DNA from: Gnetum montanum
Taxonomy: Eukaryota > Streptophyta > Gnetopsida > Gnetales > Gnetaceae
Reading direction: 5' to 3'
Assembly (NCBI GenBank): GCA_015680685.1
Contig: MNCI01007569.1
Location: forward strand, 301,241 to 365,240
Length of the DNA: 64,000 bases
Shown here one piece after another: positions 31,571 through 44,454 of this stretch. A program made the position numbers and the translations under genes. The stretch's first letter is position 1; every line of letters starts with the position of its first letter. The notes beneath the pieces were generated by a model. The model was not told where the DNA came from. It saw only the letters and a list, made by a program, of their open reading frames with translations, and did not search any database.

Positions 31571-32677
31571 TGTAATACCCCTAACCTATCTTAGGCTCAT
31601 AAGGCATTATTTTAACTCTTAAGAAGCCATCCCAGGATCTATGAAGTTTTCAAAGTCTTCTTCTTTCAACCTTCAATGATGATGTTAAGGCCTTTTATTG
31701 TGATGATGACTCAACTGTGACTTGTACAAGTGATGAGGACATCACCTTATACTTGATGTATTTTATCGTTAATTGTGTGTCTTTTAGTCATATTATAGCT
31801 TTAGGGTAGATGTGTTTATGTTTTTGGCTATTTGGAGTCTTTGTTCTAATGGTCTTGAAATGATTTTGATGTTAGGCTAGCTAATGCTAGGGGATTGCTA
31901 TTGACAACCACTTGTAGTTTGAGATTCCTACTAGTAGCCATTTATAGTGTTGCTACTAGTAGCCATTTATAGTGAGCCTAAAAAGCAATTTATGATGCAT
32001 TTGAAATGTTTGGGATTAATATGGAGGTTGGTAATAATATTTGTGGATGAGTTCTTGTGATTGGAATTGATCTTGAGGAGGTTTGGGCATGATTTGTGTG
32101 ATTTTTGAGTTTTGGGTAGGCTGCTGCTAGGGAATGTTACTAGTAGCCACTCACAACCTATCCTCAAAGCTAAAAATGGAAGAATTGAGTTCGATTGACT
32201 ACCTAGAAGTTTTATTTACAAGCACTTATAGTCAATTGATTGCTAAGGGGTGTTAGTTGTAATTGCTCACATTGGCAAAAGCAAGACTTATAGGTTTATA
32301 GTCATTTGTGGACTGCTAGGGGCTACTACACAAAGCCACTTATAATCCATGAAATTTTAATTTTTAAAATGAACCATCATGTTGGGAAGAAATTGAATTG
32401 TTGCCCAAGCCTATTTAAAGGTCAAGGGAGTCTGATGGACTAAAGTGGCCACCAAGAAGAGAGGTGATTGAGCCTTATTATGTGCCTAATGTCCATGTAA
32501 GAGTAGAGGAAGGAGTAGGAGAATGGAGTGAGAGAGTTGTTAGAGTATTGATCTCTAGTTCTTGAGAGAGTTTCCTTCCATTTGTACTTTGTTTCATGTA
32601 TTCTCATCTTCAATAAAGAAGTTCTTATTTTTTTCTTTTTGGTTCATTTAGGGCTTATTGAGGCTAGTTGCCCATCA
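31571..32677 (+). repeat. LTR (5' or solo) with an internal degenerate repeat array
   Basis: Begins TGTAATACCCCTAACC, a common LTR start, and ends CCCATCA three bases before a Met-tRNA-like primer site. It contains AATAAAGAAGTTC near 32613, a polyadenylation-type signal in R. The 5' limit is the less certain. Between 31880 and 32365 it carries repeated 'GCTAGGG...ACTAGTAGCCA' units. Confidence 0.55.
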
Positions 32678-32680
32678 TCT

Positions 32681-32692
32681 TGGTACAAGAGC
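32681..32692 (+). promoter_or_regulatory. Primer-binding site, initiator Met-tRNA type
   Basis: TGGTACAAGAGC matches 10 of 12 positions of the usual plant site TGGTATCAGAGC, three bases after an LTR-like end. An internal leader with ATGGCTTCTAAGAAG (about 33027) follows before the sequence decays. Confidence 0.5.
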
Positions 32693-34861
32693 CTTTGGTG
32701 TTCAAGTATCTATAACACTTGAAGATAATACTTTAACACTTTCCATTAAATTGGGGTTTCCATCTTGTTTATTATTTACTTTACTCTTAATTAGGGTAAT
32801 GCTTGAAATTTTTGGTCATTTAAGCGATCAATTGTTTTGGTTTTGTGGAATTTACTTGTGTGTAGTACCCATTAGCTTGATTTAGCTAGAATTCCTTGAA
32901 ATTTTATACAATTTAATTGGGGTATTCATAATTATTTATTGGCTACTACAAATCCTTTGTGGGTACTTTTGATTCATTGAGATTTTCTTTTAGGTGTGTT
33001 TTTTTTATCATTTAGATTATCTTGATCATGGCTTCTAAGAAGAAATAACTTTAACACTCTTCTATCTAGTCCTAAAAAAGAGAGCATTATGTTGGGTCAA
33101 AGCCCCAAAATTCCTAAGTCATGATAAAAGATAGTCTATCAAAATGTCTAAGCAAAGCATAGAAGGAACAACAGAAAGGATAAACATGTTACTATGACCA
33201 AAATAAAAGTGAATTAAATAAGAACCAATGAATTATAGATGATCAACATCTATATAAGAAATATTACAAATCATCTATTGCAATCCATAATGATATCTAG
33301 TAGAAAGAGGAAGTACAAAAAATGTCTAGCATATGTTAAACCATCCAACAATAATGAGGAAATATAAAATCTATCTTGTTCATATCCATAATCCAAATAT
33401 CAATATTAGTATATGGCTAAAAAATGTAAATAAGTTGTTAAAACATAAATCAACATCTCATATCCTTCTTACTTCTCCAAGCTTTGGCAACTTGGAAATA
33501 AGAGTGGGGGTTAGTATAAAATTGAGTGGCAAGCCTTAGCATAATCTTTGGATTGTTTGAGGACATATGTTCATGATGGGGGGCTAGTGAAGGGCACTTT
33601 GACTTGCAAGTACATGTTAGCACGTACAACTCACATCATCCAACATAGTAATAGATATATATATATATATCCAAGCAAGATCCAACTATAAGCAAACATT
33701 TTCTTCATCCCATCAACTAGATAAGCACATAGACTACGAGGCTAGCACACACCACACTTAGTATAAAATGTGATATCATTAGCAGGTGCACTCTTAGTTT
33801 ATTAGAGTAATTATCATTTATCACTTGTTTTACCACCATGCACATGGGTTTATTTTAGTCTTAGTCGGTCCCAGTGGTCCTTACAAACCCACTATCCAAA
33901 AATATACACTAGTGTTAGAGATACCTAGCATACCCTCTAATGTTTTTGAGGTATAAAGTACTAGCAAAGAACTGAATACTCCTCCTCTCCTATAGGATGG
34001 GGTCCATAACAAAAGGCCAACAAATGCATCTTAGTGTGGAGATAAATCCACGCCATCTAGGATGTCCATCACTAATTGGTCATACAACTTGGTGTTAGCT
34101 TCTTTCAACATATATTCACATAGACAAATAAGATGCACGACCAATGTTGATGGTAAAGACTCAACATATTGCATACGAACAAGATTACATGATAAGACTT
34201 TACTTGTGGCTTTTCAAACAATCATAAAAACCAACAACATTTGATCAACACATGATATAACAATCTCCTCTTTGGTTCAAGAGCAAGTTTTATTTAGTTT
34301 AGTTTAAATGACAAAGAGGACTCATAAGTGATAAAATTGACCTCACCAAAACTTATGGTCTATGATCATGACCTCCACCACAACTTGTAATTAATCAAAA
34401 AGTTTAAGCTAGTAATAAAAGAGATAAAAAATGGTATGTTGGCATTAACCATGACCTATAGTTTCCTAGTGGTCAACTCGGGGTTATACAGGTATGCATT
34501 ATTATGGTTAACTTGTGGTCAATCCATGCTCTTGCAAAAAAGCATTATTTTGAAAAATAGAGACTCATACTTGCATTTGGGAGCTTCCAAACTGATCATG
34601 ACCTCCATCATGACTTGTGGTCCATGAACATGACCTAATCATGATCCATGGTTAGTGCCAGTAGTTACACCATGATTCATGATGTACTTGTAGTTTCAAT
34701 GGAAAGCCAAATTTGGCTAAAACTAGTATCAAATGGTTCTCAAACATTTTTAGATCATCGATTGACCTTGAAAACACTTTTACAACAATGCAATGAGTAA
34801 TTACATGTTGCCAAAATGAAGGGGAAACATCCAAAACTTCAAAAACAAGACAAAGCGTGAC
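32693..34861. other. Decayed element interior or intergenic
   Basis: Beyond the short leader after the primer site I recognise no coding domain. An AT dinucleotide run lies at about 33651-33671. The rest is AT-rich without a clear signature. Confidence 0.5.
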
Positions 34862-35767
34862 TGATAAAACCCATTTTTTTGCCTTTGCGAGATCGTGTCT
34901 ATGATATCATATCAATGATATTGTAGCTATGATATCATAACTTATCCTATGTCATTGTTAATGTGATGTCTTGGTATTTATGTAGCTCTATAAATACCAA
35001 CACTTGGGTGCACAAATGACAACGTTTGATTTTGACCCTTAGCAAGATTCTTGTAGTTTGTTTTCCTAGTTTTAATAATAAAGTGAATGCCTGTAGTGTG
35101 GTGTTAAGCTGTTAATCAGAATCTTTATTCGAGTAAATTATACTTGGACACAATTTATGTGTAGCAATAAAGATTGAAGCTATTTCTCATTGTTGCAGCA
35201 TTCCTTAGTTTTCTTTATGTTTTACTGAGAATAATTTCCTATCTTAGAATAATTTCTTGCTTTCTTTTAGTTAACACTTTACATTTTTGAGCATTTCCCT
35301 TTTGCCTATTATTAGGAAGTGAAATGGATATGACTAGCTTCAAGCATTAAATGTAGTTATATGGTAACCTAGTAGTGGCATTGCTTGATTTGCTTAGTAA
35401 TAACTTCACTTGGTAATCCTAGTGATGACTACATGATTTCAAGGTGTGACTAGTAAACTAGGAATGGATACCTATCACCTTAGGATAGAATAGATCTATA
35501 TTTTTGTCATTACTTAGGCATAGAACTTCTACTTTCATTGTGTTTGCATTTAGGAGTATAACGAGCTTGACAACATCACACATCATATGCCTCACTGTGA
35601 GTTAAACCATACACTGAGACTTCACTAACTCAAAGTGAGAGGACAATGATCATGAACCTAACATCAACTGCTAACATAATTACATTGCCCATCCACAGAT
35701 TATGATTTGGTCATGTGCATGCACTCATGACTTGTATGGTATAGTGTTGTGATACACCACCACTCAT
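34862..35767 (+). repeat. Diverged solo LTR of the Tat/Athila-like family
   Basis: Shares the landmark order of the LTRs of elements A, B and C: TGAT start, GATATCAT motifs, CTCTATAAATACC (TATA), GCCTGTAGTGTGGTG, TCTTTATTCGAG, GCAATAAAGATTGAAGC (poly-A signal), TTGCAGCATTC, GTAATCCTAGTGATGA, AAACCATACAC, and a CACCACTCATTA end. No primer site follows and no internal domain adjoins it, so it is a solo LTR left by recombination. Confidence 0.75.
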
Positions 35768-36994
35768 TAGCAACCATCATAATATGATCCTTTTCAAGAA
35801 AGACTCAAAATTTTAGCCAAAGTACAAAACACGTTGGGACAATCAGAAAGATGATCTTAATGGAATAAAGTAGCAATCAAAATATGCAATACCCAATCCC
35901 AAAATATGAAAATCATAGAATCAAGACAAAACCCTCATTCTCCCAAAATCTTCAAATGCATATAAAATTATAGAAATCACATTTTTGGAAAATAGTACAT
36001 AAAATGCACAATTCATTGTCCATGCAAAGTAATACCCATCCCCAAAAATATTAAGTGCTAATAACATCAACTTCAGCAAAAGCCATAACCTCGATGATAT
36101 TGCACAAAACTTGGTAAACTAGAAAATACATGGAAAAATGCCAGAAATCCTCATCTAACCAAGAGACACAAAAACTGAGATTATGGATGCATACATAGCC
36201 ACACACGATCTTTCTCACATAATGAGAAAAGTGCACAATTCATGATTGCATAAGCACAATCCACCATCACAAGACTCCAATTCAGTAGAGCTTTCGCTTT
36301 AAATTAATGAATGTTAACGTTGCCCAATAGAATGAATTGGTGGGGTTTTTATGATAGAAAATATGTTGTTCTAACCTAGGAAAAATCTATAGTTTTTACA
36401 AGAAAAGCCAATCCAAATCTTCTTGCATAATAAAATATTTTAATAAAATATATAAAATAAAATATTTTAAAAATAATTATGCACAACTTTTAAAAAATCA
36501 ATCTAATAAAATAGTAAGTAGTAATATATAAATTACTACTCTAATTGATGTAAAATTCATAATTCACTCTCTCATGTATCTAGAATGATAAAAATACCAA
36601 AAGCATAATTAATCAAATATACATATAAACACATAACATACACACATGTAACTATACTTGTTGAAGAGATTGAAGCCATATCATTCATCATAAACACTTG
36701 TCAATCTCATCCAACTAATTAGTAAAATATACATTCATTAATTAAATATGATACAAAAATATAATTAAATGCACCATAAACACATCTCTATAACATACAT
36801 CATCATACCACCTAGCATATACACTTAAATCACCCACATAAAGCATAGAGAAAGTACATGTAATAGGGACAAGATACAAACTTTGGTATCCAAGAATATG
36901 GAGTGTTAAAAAAGTTCAATCATTGGCTGAAGACATGGAAGAAATGAGGAATTCTTTTAGTTATTATCACATCCCCATTCCCAAATGGTTTTGT
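35768..36994. other. AT-rich intergenic sequence
   Basis: No coding or element signature recognised. Confidence 0.5.
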
Positions 36995-37080
36995 TGCCTA
37001 ATGAAGATGGTGTCTCTTCATAAAAAGTGTTATTGTNCTGCCTAATGAAGATGGTGTCTCTTCATAAAAAGTGTTATTGT
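36995..37080. repeat. 42-bp direct duplication around a single N
   Basis: 36995-37036 recurs exactly at 37039-37080, with N at 37037 and one extra C. Same signature as 26054-26144: two contigs with an overlap that was not merged. Confidence 0.93.
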
Positions 37081-37619
37081 TATCTTAACAAGACCCGAAA
37101 GGGTAGTTGTAATTAAGACTCAAAAGGGCATGTTGTAATAATGGGCGTGTCTCTTAAGGTAACCTTTGGGGGTTTGACCTAAGGCATTTATACCTGGGGT
37201 TAGAGGTCATACTAACATGGAGTGGTAGAACTGGTATAGGCAAGTCACGAGAAGTTGAGTGAAGTGGGACAGGAAGTGGACTAGTGATCCCTTCTGGTTG
37301 GGTTATAGGCCTAACCTTGGTGGCAGTGTTGGATTGCCTCTAAGGGATAGATGCCAAAGGAAGAAAACCCCAAGGAACACTCTTTGAGCATGATTTGAAT
37401 ATACTATATTCTTAAACATGTTTCTATTAGGTAATGCTAAATAATAATTTTCCATAACATTGTAGGGTAGGGTCAAAGATTTAGTTCTGCTTCACCCTTT
37501 TTGGCAAAAGAAGGCATTTGCTTTTATTTATTTATTTTGCAGGAGGAGGACAATGTTACAAATTTCCTATCACTAGTAAAGGATGTGGGGGAATTGGAAC
37601 TTGAAATAAGTGAAACATA

Positions 37620-37742
37620 GGTACACTCCAAGATATATAGTTCAATTAGAACTTTATATAATTTAGCATTCCCCACTGTAATCAAATCCATGACCTAGAG
37701 CTTCCAAAGCAATTGTCTTACCACTAAGCTAACACCTCATTT
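37620..37742 (-). repeat. tRNA-derived SINE copy with intact A box
   Basis: Minus strand: AATGAGGTGTTAGCTTAGTGG, with TAGCTTAGTGG a full match to the A box, GTAAGACAATTGCTTTGGAAG, then GGTCATGGATTTGATTAC (B box with two changes), GTGGGGAATGCTAAATTATA and a 3' part ending CTTGGAGTGTACC, parallel to the copy at 28738. Confidence 0.8.
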
Positions 37743-38552
37743 TTACTAGTAAAGAATGTGATTATATCTACTATGTCATTAGAAGTTTGTTGATGTGTGT
37801 GCTAGACTATGACATATTTTGATATGTGTGCCAACTATTAGCTATATAGATATGTATGCTAATACATTTTGGCAATGGTATCATGTTACATTAATTAGTG
37901 TGCTATGAAATTTGATTATAAACTCATGGTAGTAGCACAAAAGGTTGTATTAATATGCATGTCATTTTGCAAATTTTATTTGTGACACCTTTGATGTCAA
38001 AACCAAAATATCACTAAGTATGCAATATGTGGATAAATGCTTCACATATCTTCATTCTTAACATACTTTGTGATCAACTAATTTTACTCAAATCCTACAT
38101 TAAATACCTTCACAAAATAGCAAGTAAAGTACCTAAAATAATTATTAATTTTGGGTGATTTCTTTGGATATGATCTTAATGTTGATTTTGTAGGGTTTGC
38201 ATGGCCCCTTCCATGTTTTTGTTATGGTTGCATCCACTCAATTTGTTAGAAGCATGACCCTTTGTTTGATGTTATTAGAAAGAAAAGGGGCATGTTATCT
38301 ATCCAATCAATTTTTTCCATGTTGCAGAAGGATATCTTTTGATTATTTTGTTGGATGAGTTTCCTTTTCCCTTGAGGAATGAAATCGTAATCTATTTTTT
38401 GGGATTTTTCCCTTAGTAATATAATAGACTTGACTTTCCCTCTAAAAAATTATTGACTATGTTGATATCTATTTTTGTACAAATTCTATTATTTTCTTAT
38501 TTTTTAATCAATTTTTGTTTAATATTTATGTTTTTACTTTGTTTTATTGTAG

Positions 38553-39330
38553 TTTTATTCTACACTTTCATGTTGTAGATGGATGCTTCTTATGCTTTTA
38601 TTTTTTCTAAATCTATATTTTATCATTAGTGAAAATTAGAGCTAGAAGTAGGGTGATCTAGTTCTTATCATTAATATGAAATGTTTAAGAATTTAGATTT
38701 TTTTTTTAATTTTCATCATGAATTTTGAGAAATTTTTTGGAGGTTGCTACACTCTTAACAATATTTGTTATGTTTTTTTATTTTTTATTTTGATCATGAA
38801 TAAGAAGTAAGATTTTAGAGGTTATCATGTTAAATTTTAGCTATGTTAATTTATGTTTCAGATGATTTTATTCTACAATTTTATGTTGTAGATGGATACT
38901 TCCTATACTTTTATTTTTAAAAACTCTATATTTCATTCTTGTTAAAAAAATGGACTTTAGTAGGATGATCTAGTACTTATCATTAATATTACTATTTTAT
39001 GGATTTTTCAATTTTCATTGTAAAGAGTAAGAGAGGTTTTGAAGACTTTTGTGTTCTCATCAATATCTTTTTTTATTTTGTTTTTAATTTTAATCATGAA
39101 TAGTAAGAGAAGTTTTAGAGGCTATTACATTGAATGTTATCTATGCTCATCTATGTTTTAGATTATGTTATTTTACAATGTTGTATTATAAATGGATACT
39201 TTTGTGCTTCTATTTTTAAACAAATCTATATTATATTTTTTATAAATAACATAACTAGGAGTAGGGTGATCTAGTTCTTCTTATTAATATTTACTATTTT
39301 ATGGATTTAGATTCTTTTTTTATTCTTAAT
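38553..39330. repeat. Tandem array, unit about 300-315 bp, about 2.5 copies
   Basis: 'TTTTATTCTACA..TT(T/A)ATGTTGTAGATGGAT', 'GTAGG(G/A)TGATCTAGT(T/A)CTT' and 'TTTTGATCATGAATA' landmarks recur from about 38553, 38865 and 39166. The interiors differ by substitutions and short indels. Very AT-rich, no open frame. Not recognised as a known satellite. Confidence 0.85.
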
Positions 39331-40999
39331 TTATAGGAAATATAATGAAAATAACTAAACCTTTTAAATTTCTTTTCAATTTTTAAATTTCATTAAAAGG
39401 AAAGCATTAAAATTTTCCTTGCATCATTGAAGAGTATTGCTAAAATTTATATTTTAGAGAAAAAAGAGGAAAGATCCTTATTGTTATCCCTACTCTATGA
39501 GAACCTATCCAGTAATGCTAAATTTGGATAAGAGGTCAACTACCAATCATACTTTCATATTAGAAAATAATATTTATTCTATCCATAATACTTTTGGAAT
39601 TTTGATCTTGCAACACTAAATAATAAATATCTCATCCATATAAAAAAAGTATAAAAGCCATAGAAAAGCCATGATCAACTACAAATTATACTTTGGGACC
39701 ATCATAGATCTAAATATGGAATATTGAATTATATATATTTCATTTGTATCAAAAAGTGAAAAAAGTAAATAATGTAATCCTTCTTCTATAACCCTAGGTC
39801 TTCTATAATTTTTCAACCTATACTATACTATACAAATCATAAGTATTCATGTCTAACCTAATTATATTGTATGGATTGGACTAGAAGTGTATCTAGATTA
39901 TAAAACATGGTTATTATCTTCCAAGTTATACTCATATGACCCTTGGTGTGTATGATTAAATATAACTAAGGCATCTGATAGATGATGTTGTAGGGTCATG
40001 ACTAGACTATTATTACAATATTAAGATCTAACCTAATTTATATACGTACAAAAAATAGAGTCTAATTTAGATCTAACCAATAAGTAGTTGTTCCCAACTT
40101 ATCATACCTTATGCTACTATTATTGGGTTACCATGTATGCACTACTAGGAATATTAATTGTCAACACTACTAGGATTACCAAATGATAACGTATTTATCC
40201 TCAAAGTTGGTCATACTCATTTTGTATGATTAACATGCATTCCAAGAATAAAATATGAAATAAATGCATATGAAAGTAAAAATTAAGCTATGTGCACATA
40301 AACAGAAATTGCATTAAAGTAAACTTTATGCTAAGTCAAAGTGATGTAATGGAATGAAATAATCTTGGTCTTTATTGCTAATTATGTAATATATCTAAGT
40401 ACATAGCATTCAAATAAGGACTCTATACAATCACATCACATCACACTACAAGCATTTACTGATTAATGCTAAGTTCTAAAACTACAAACTGTTGGAGTTT
40501 TATTATAGTAAATGACTGAACGGTATTGTAAATACGATAGGTAGCACATTTGTATAGGCATTTATTGACACTAATGCATTGACATAGCCAAGTCCTATTG
40601 ATACTAAGTAGTGGATGCATCAACATAATTGATGAAATTATTGTTCATCATACCCTCATAATTAACCAAAAATTCATCCACAAGTTAAACAAAATTGGAA
40701 TGAATTTTGTTGATAAAAATGTGGAAGTAATCACTTCAATGATTGAATGGCATAACTTTGACTTGATTTGAGTGCCACATTACAAAGTTTATTTGAGTGA
40801 TTGATAACTTGAATTTAACAATAAAAAATTAAACACATTATTCTTATAAAATTACAAAAATAACAAGGCATATGTCATAATTGATTTCTAGTAGTAATGG
40901 CTTCTCATGCCTTGGTGATTTCTATGATTGATTTGTTACTACACTCTTTATTTTAAATGCACGTATCAAGGCTTACATGTTCTCCTCTTTTTTCATGAG
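39331..40999. other. AT-rich intergenic sequence
   Basis: No gene or element signature recognised. Confidence 0.5.
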
Positions 41000-42350
41000 A
41001 TCATTGATTATCCGAGTAATCTCACTTAAAGTTGCTATTGTAGGCACTTCCCAAGGATAGAATAGATTTGGGAACATTTCGTATGCATTAAAAAAGTAGG
41101 CATAAAATGTTTACATTCAATGTCAAATGGCTTCACTATTATTTTTAGTTCCTAGTAATTCATCATTCTCTTGGCAATGTCCTCTATTACATCTTTCTTA
41201 TCTATAAATTTGGCCTTCAGAACCTTAACCTCTACTGTTCCAATTTGTAGCTTTTAAAATGCTTCATGGTGCAACTTATGCTCATTCTTATATAAGAAGT
41301 GTGAGATAGCCACTTGCTTCTTCAACTCTATTCTAGATCTACCAATAGTTAGCATAATAAGATTTTTGTAACACAAATTGACTAGCTCCATGTACTACAC
41401 ATTCTCTTTAATCTCTAGATCCTTCATCTTAATGTCAACTCAATTATAGGTGTTGAGACAATCAAAAACTAATTGGCATAAATTACCTAGAATCTACTAG
41501 AGTGTGACATTTAGTTTAGCCTTGTTGATGTTTTTCTAAAGGTCTACTTGTTCACTATAATGATTTTTTATCTTCTCATACTTGATGGCTTCCTTCTTCT
41601 AGAAAGTAATATTGATAATAAATTTTATCTAATTGGTAGATCTTCATTGAAAGATTTCTATTTTTGACTATCAATCTATATACATTCTCATTAACTTTGG
41701 TTGGTTTCTTTTGTTGTTGTTTAAGATAATCCTCCATTTAATTCTTTTCTTGTTTAATGTTTTGCACTCTTCTATTTTCTATAAGAAAACCTTTATTTTT
41801 CTTTAACAACTTGACAATGTCCTTATTCAAACCATTGATCATGGCATTCAACAAGAAAGCATCCTAGATGGAATCCTAGGTGAACATGTCATACTCTTTC
41901 TTGTTAACTCCTTATACTCTTTGCATTCGTTCTTTCACTACTTCTACATCTAACTTGGTAGAAACTTTCATAACTCATGTTTTCATATTAGGGATCCCCA
42001 AGCTTTCTGGAATTGCATCAATAGAATAGGAGATGATAACATTCTTGATCTTGACTATTGCATCCTTTTATCAATTGTTCTAGAATACATATGTTTCACC
42101 AAGATACCATGCTTCATTGGTTAAGATGGTTAACTATATAGGAGATTCTTGTAGTTGCTCCAAGGCTTCTTTGAATTTAAATTTCAAGAAAGGTTCAAAG
42201 TTGGACTCTTATAGTACTATGCTCTAGATATCCTTGATTTTGATTTTGATTAAGTATATCTCTGTAAGGATCACCTATAAATTATGTTATAACTAAGGTG
42301 CCTCATCCTATGTAGACTAACGTATACGCTATAAGAGTTTTCTTGATAAA
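41000..42350 (-). pseudogene. Unidentified coding remnant with coiled-coil character
   Basis: One minus-strand frame stays readable with few stops: ETYVF near 42090, AIVKIKNVIISYSIDAIPES, TKLDVEVVKERMQRV, AFLLNAMINGLNKDIVKLLK, KNKGFLIENRRVQNIKQEKN, MEDYLKQQQKKPTKV, then KKEAIKYEKIKNHYSEQVDL. The Lys/Glu/Leu-rich heptad-like pattern suggests a coiled coil. I cannot name the protein. It could be a retroelement-borne ORF or a retrocopy of a host gene; no intron signals are evident. Confidence 0.5.
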
Positions 42351-43450
42351 GTTCACCTCCTATTTGTTCCTCAAGGATCTCATTATGTGTGTGGCTTGTT
42401 ACTCTTATACTTATTTGCATCCATACCCTCACATACCTCTTGGGCTCTTCTTCCTACATTGTGAAAGATAACCCCTCCAAAACTTATTTAGGTACCATCT
42501 CTAATCACTTTGATGATTAATCTTTATTTTCTAAAATATTTTATAATGATTTTTTTCTCAATCAACCTAAGTATTAGCTCGATTTTAGAAAATTTTAGTG
42601 TTTAAACTCTTGGGTGATGAGTTTTAATATTCTAGAAGCCCTAAGATGGCTAAATTATCTTAATATTTAGTTAATTTTATTTATTTGTATTTAAAAACTA
42701 GGATTATCAAAATTTTTCAAATTGTAAGTTAACTACTCCCATGATGTAGAACTCAACTTTAAGAACTCATAAATATTTGGATTGGTTTGATTAGAGGTCT
42801 ATATTATAAATTATGGCTCTTCGAAGGTTTTTTCACTAATGAATAGTAAAAACTCCTCTTACAAAAATGAAAAATGATGAAAAATTTACTAATGATGAGT
42901 GCATATGTATAGGTTTCGTCAACTACGTTAACATTATTGTGTTGATAGCACTATGTCAAAAAAGCCTCCTTTGTCGATGCTACTAAAGTATAAAGATTTT
43001 CTTTGAAATTTGGAAAATTTTGGAGGAATTTATTGGGATTTTGATGTTAAATGAAAGATATTTAGAGAACCATGAACCATGGAAGACATCTTGGAAGCTT
43101 GGGCAATTATGAAATGATGAATTAACACAGATAAAAGCTTTGTAAGTGATTGCAAATTGGGGTTTTAATGTAAAATTTAGATAAAATTAAAGAGATATAA
43201 TTAAATAATAATGAATAACGGTAATGGTAGGAAAAATTTAATGTTTTACTATTGTGAAGTCAATCCATGAACTACATTAACAAGAGTCATACAAACGGAT
43301 CCTTCTTGAAGTACTTTTAGGTAGTGAAAGAATTACTTAGTCATCTTGAATTCATAGTGAATAAGCTTATAAAATTTGTATTTTTGAAAATCTTAGAATT
43401 TATCTACAATTTTGAAACAAGAAGTACTACAAAAGATATCCAAAAGATAA
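42351..43450. other. AT-rich intergenic sequence up to element A
   Basis: No gene or element signature recognised. Confidence 0.5.
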
Positions 43451-44318
43451 TGATGAGAGCAGTTACTCTAGCAGTTTATTCTAATTATTAGAGTGGCAGT
43501 TTTTTTTTAATTATTAGAGTGGTAGTTTCTCTAAAATTAGAGTGGCAGTTTTTCTAAGTATTAGAGTAGTTGCTCCCAAGCCTATAAATACAGTGCCTAG
43601 GCACACAATTTAGAGAGGAAGTCTTTAAGGGAAGTCTTTTAGGAGTCAATTAGTGAAAATTTTGTAGTTAGAGTATTTTCCAAGTGCCCACAGCAGGAGG
43701 TCTAAGTGTGGATCGATCTTTATTCGAGCATTATGTACCTGAGCACACCTTGTGTATGGCAATAAAGATGAGCTCTTGGATTCATCTTTGTAGCACTTGA
43801 GATTTTTTTTCTTACTCATTTCATTCATTTTATTTTGTTCTAAATTTATTTTATTTTATTTTATGCACTTTACATTTCTGTTATTAGCACACATAGTACG
43901 ATCACTTCGAGCATGCGTGTAACACTTGGCAACCCAGTAATGATTAGCATTTGGTAATCCCAGTAGTGTTGCGCTGGTTTAGGATGTGTACAGAAAGTGA
44001 GAACGAATACTAGTGTTAGGATTAGTTTAAAGCCTAGTTAATCAGTATTTAAGTTAAATTGGTCACTTAGTTATCTCTCTCTCTTCTCCCTTATTAGTAG
44101 CAGGACATAAAAACATAAAAGCTATAAAAATCATATGCCTCAAACTTAGTTAACCATACAATCGTGACATACAAGTAAGTTTGGGAAGACAACGATCAAC
44201 CAACTTGTCCTTGTTCCACAAAGGCGCATAGGCACTTAGTCCTTGAAATTCAACCAGATAGTGCATGAAATGCTTGTATTCATATGGTTGAGCGTAGGGG
44301 GTACCTCGCTGCTCGTCA
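43451..44318 (+). repeat. 5' LTR of element A
   Basis: Starts TGATGAGAGCAGTTACTCTA and ends CTGCTCGTCA. It contains CCTATAAATACAG (TATA) at about 43581, CTTTATTCGAGC, GCAATAAAGATGAGC (poly-A signal) at about 43759, and 'AGTGGCAG/AGTGGTAG' short repeats in U3 (43490-43560). Nearly colinear with 54340-55165; about 40 bases longer, partly through an extra copy of the short repeat. Confidence 0.92.
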
Positions 44319-44319
44319 T

Positions 44320-44337
44320 TGGCGCTGTTGCTGGGGA
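44320..44337 (+). promoter_or_regulatory. Primer-binding site, tRNA-Asp type (element A)
   Basis: TGGCGCTGTTGCTGGGGA, two bases after the LTR, matches 16 of 18 positions of TGGCGCCGTTGCCGGGGA, the tRNA-Asp site used by plant Tat/Athila elements. Both differences are C to T. Confidence 0.85.
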
Positions 44338-44454
44338 CTTAGTTGTTTTTGTGCTAAATAGAACATAGGAAATCATTCACATCGTTGAAACAAACCCTTA
44401 CGGTTGATTGAGAAAATAATAAACAAGAGTACATTGCACACTAAATAGACAAAT

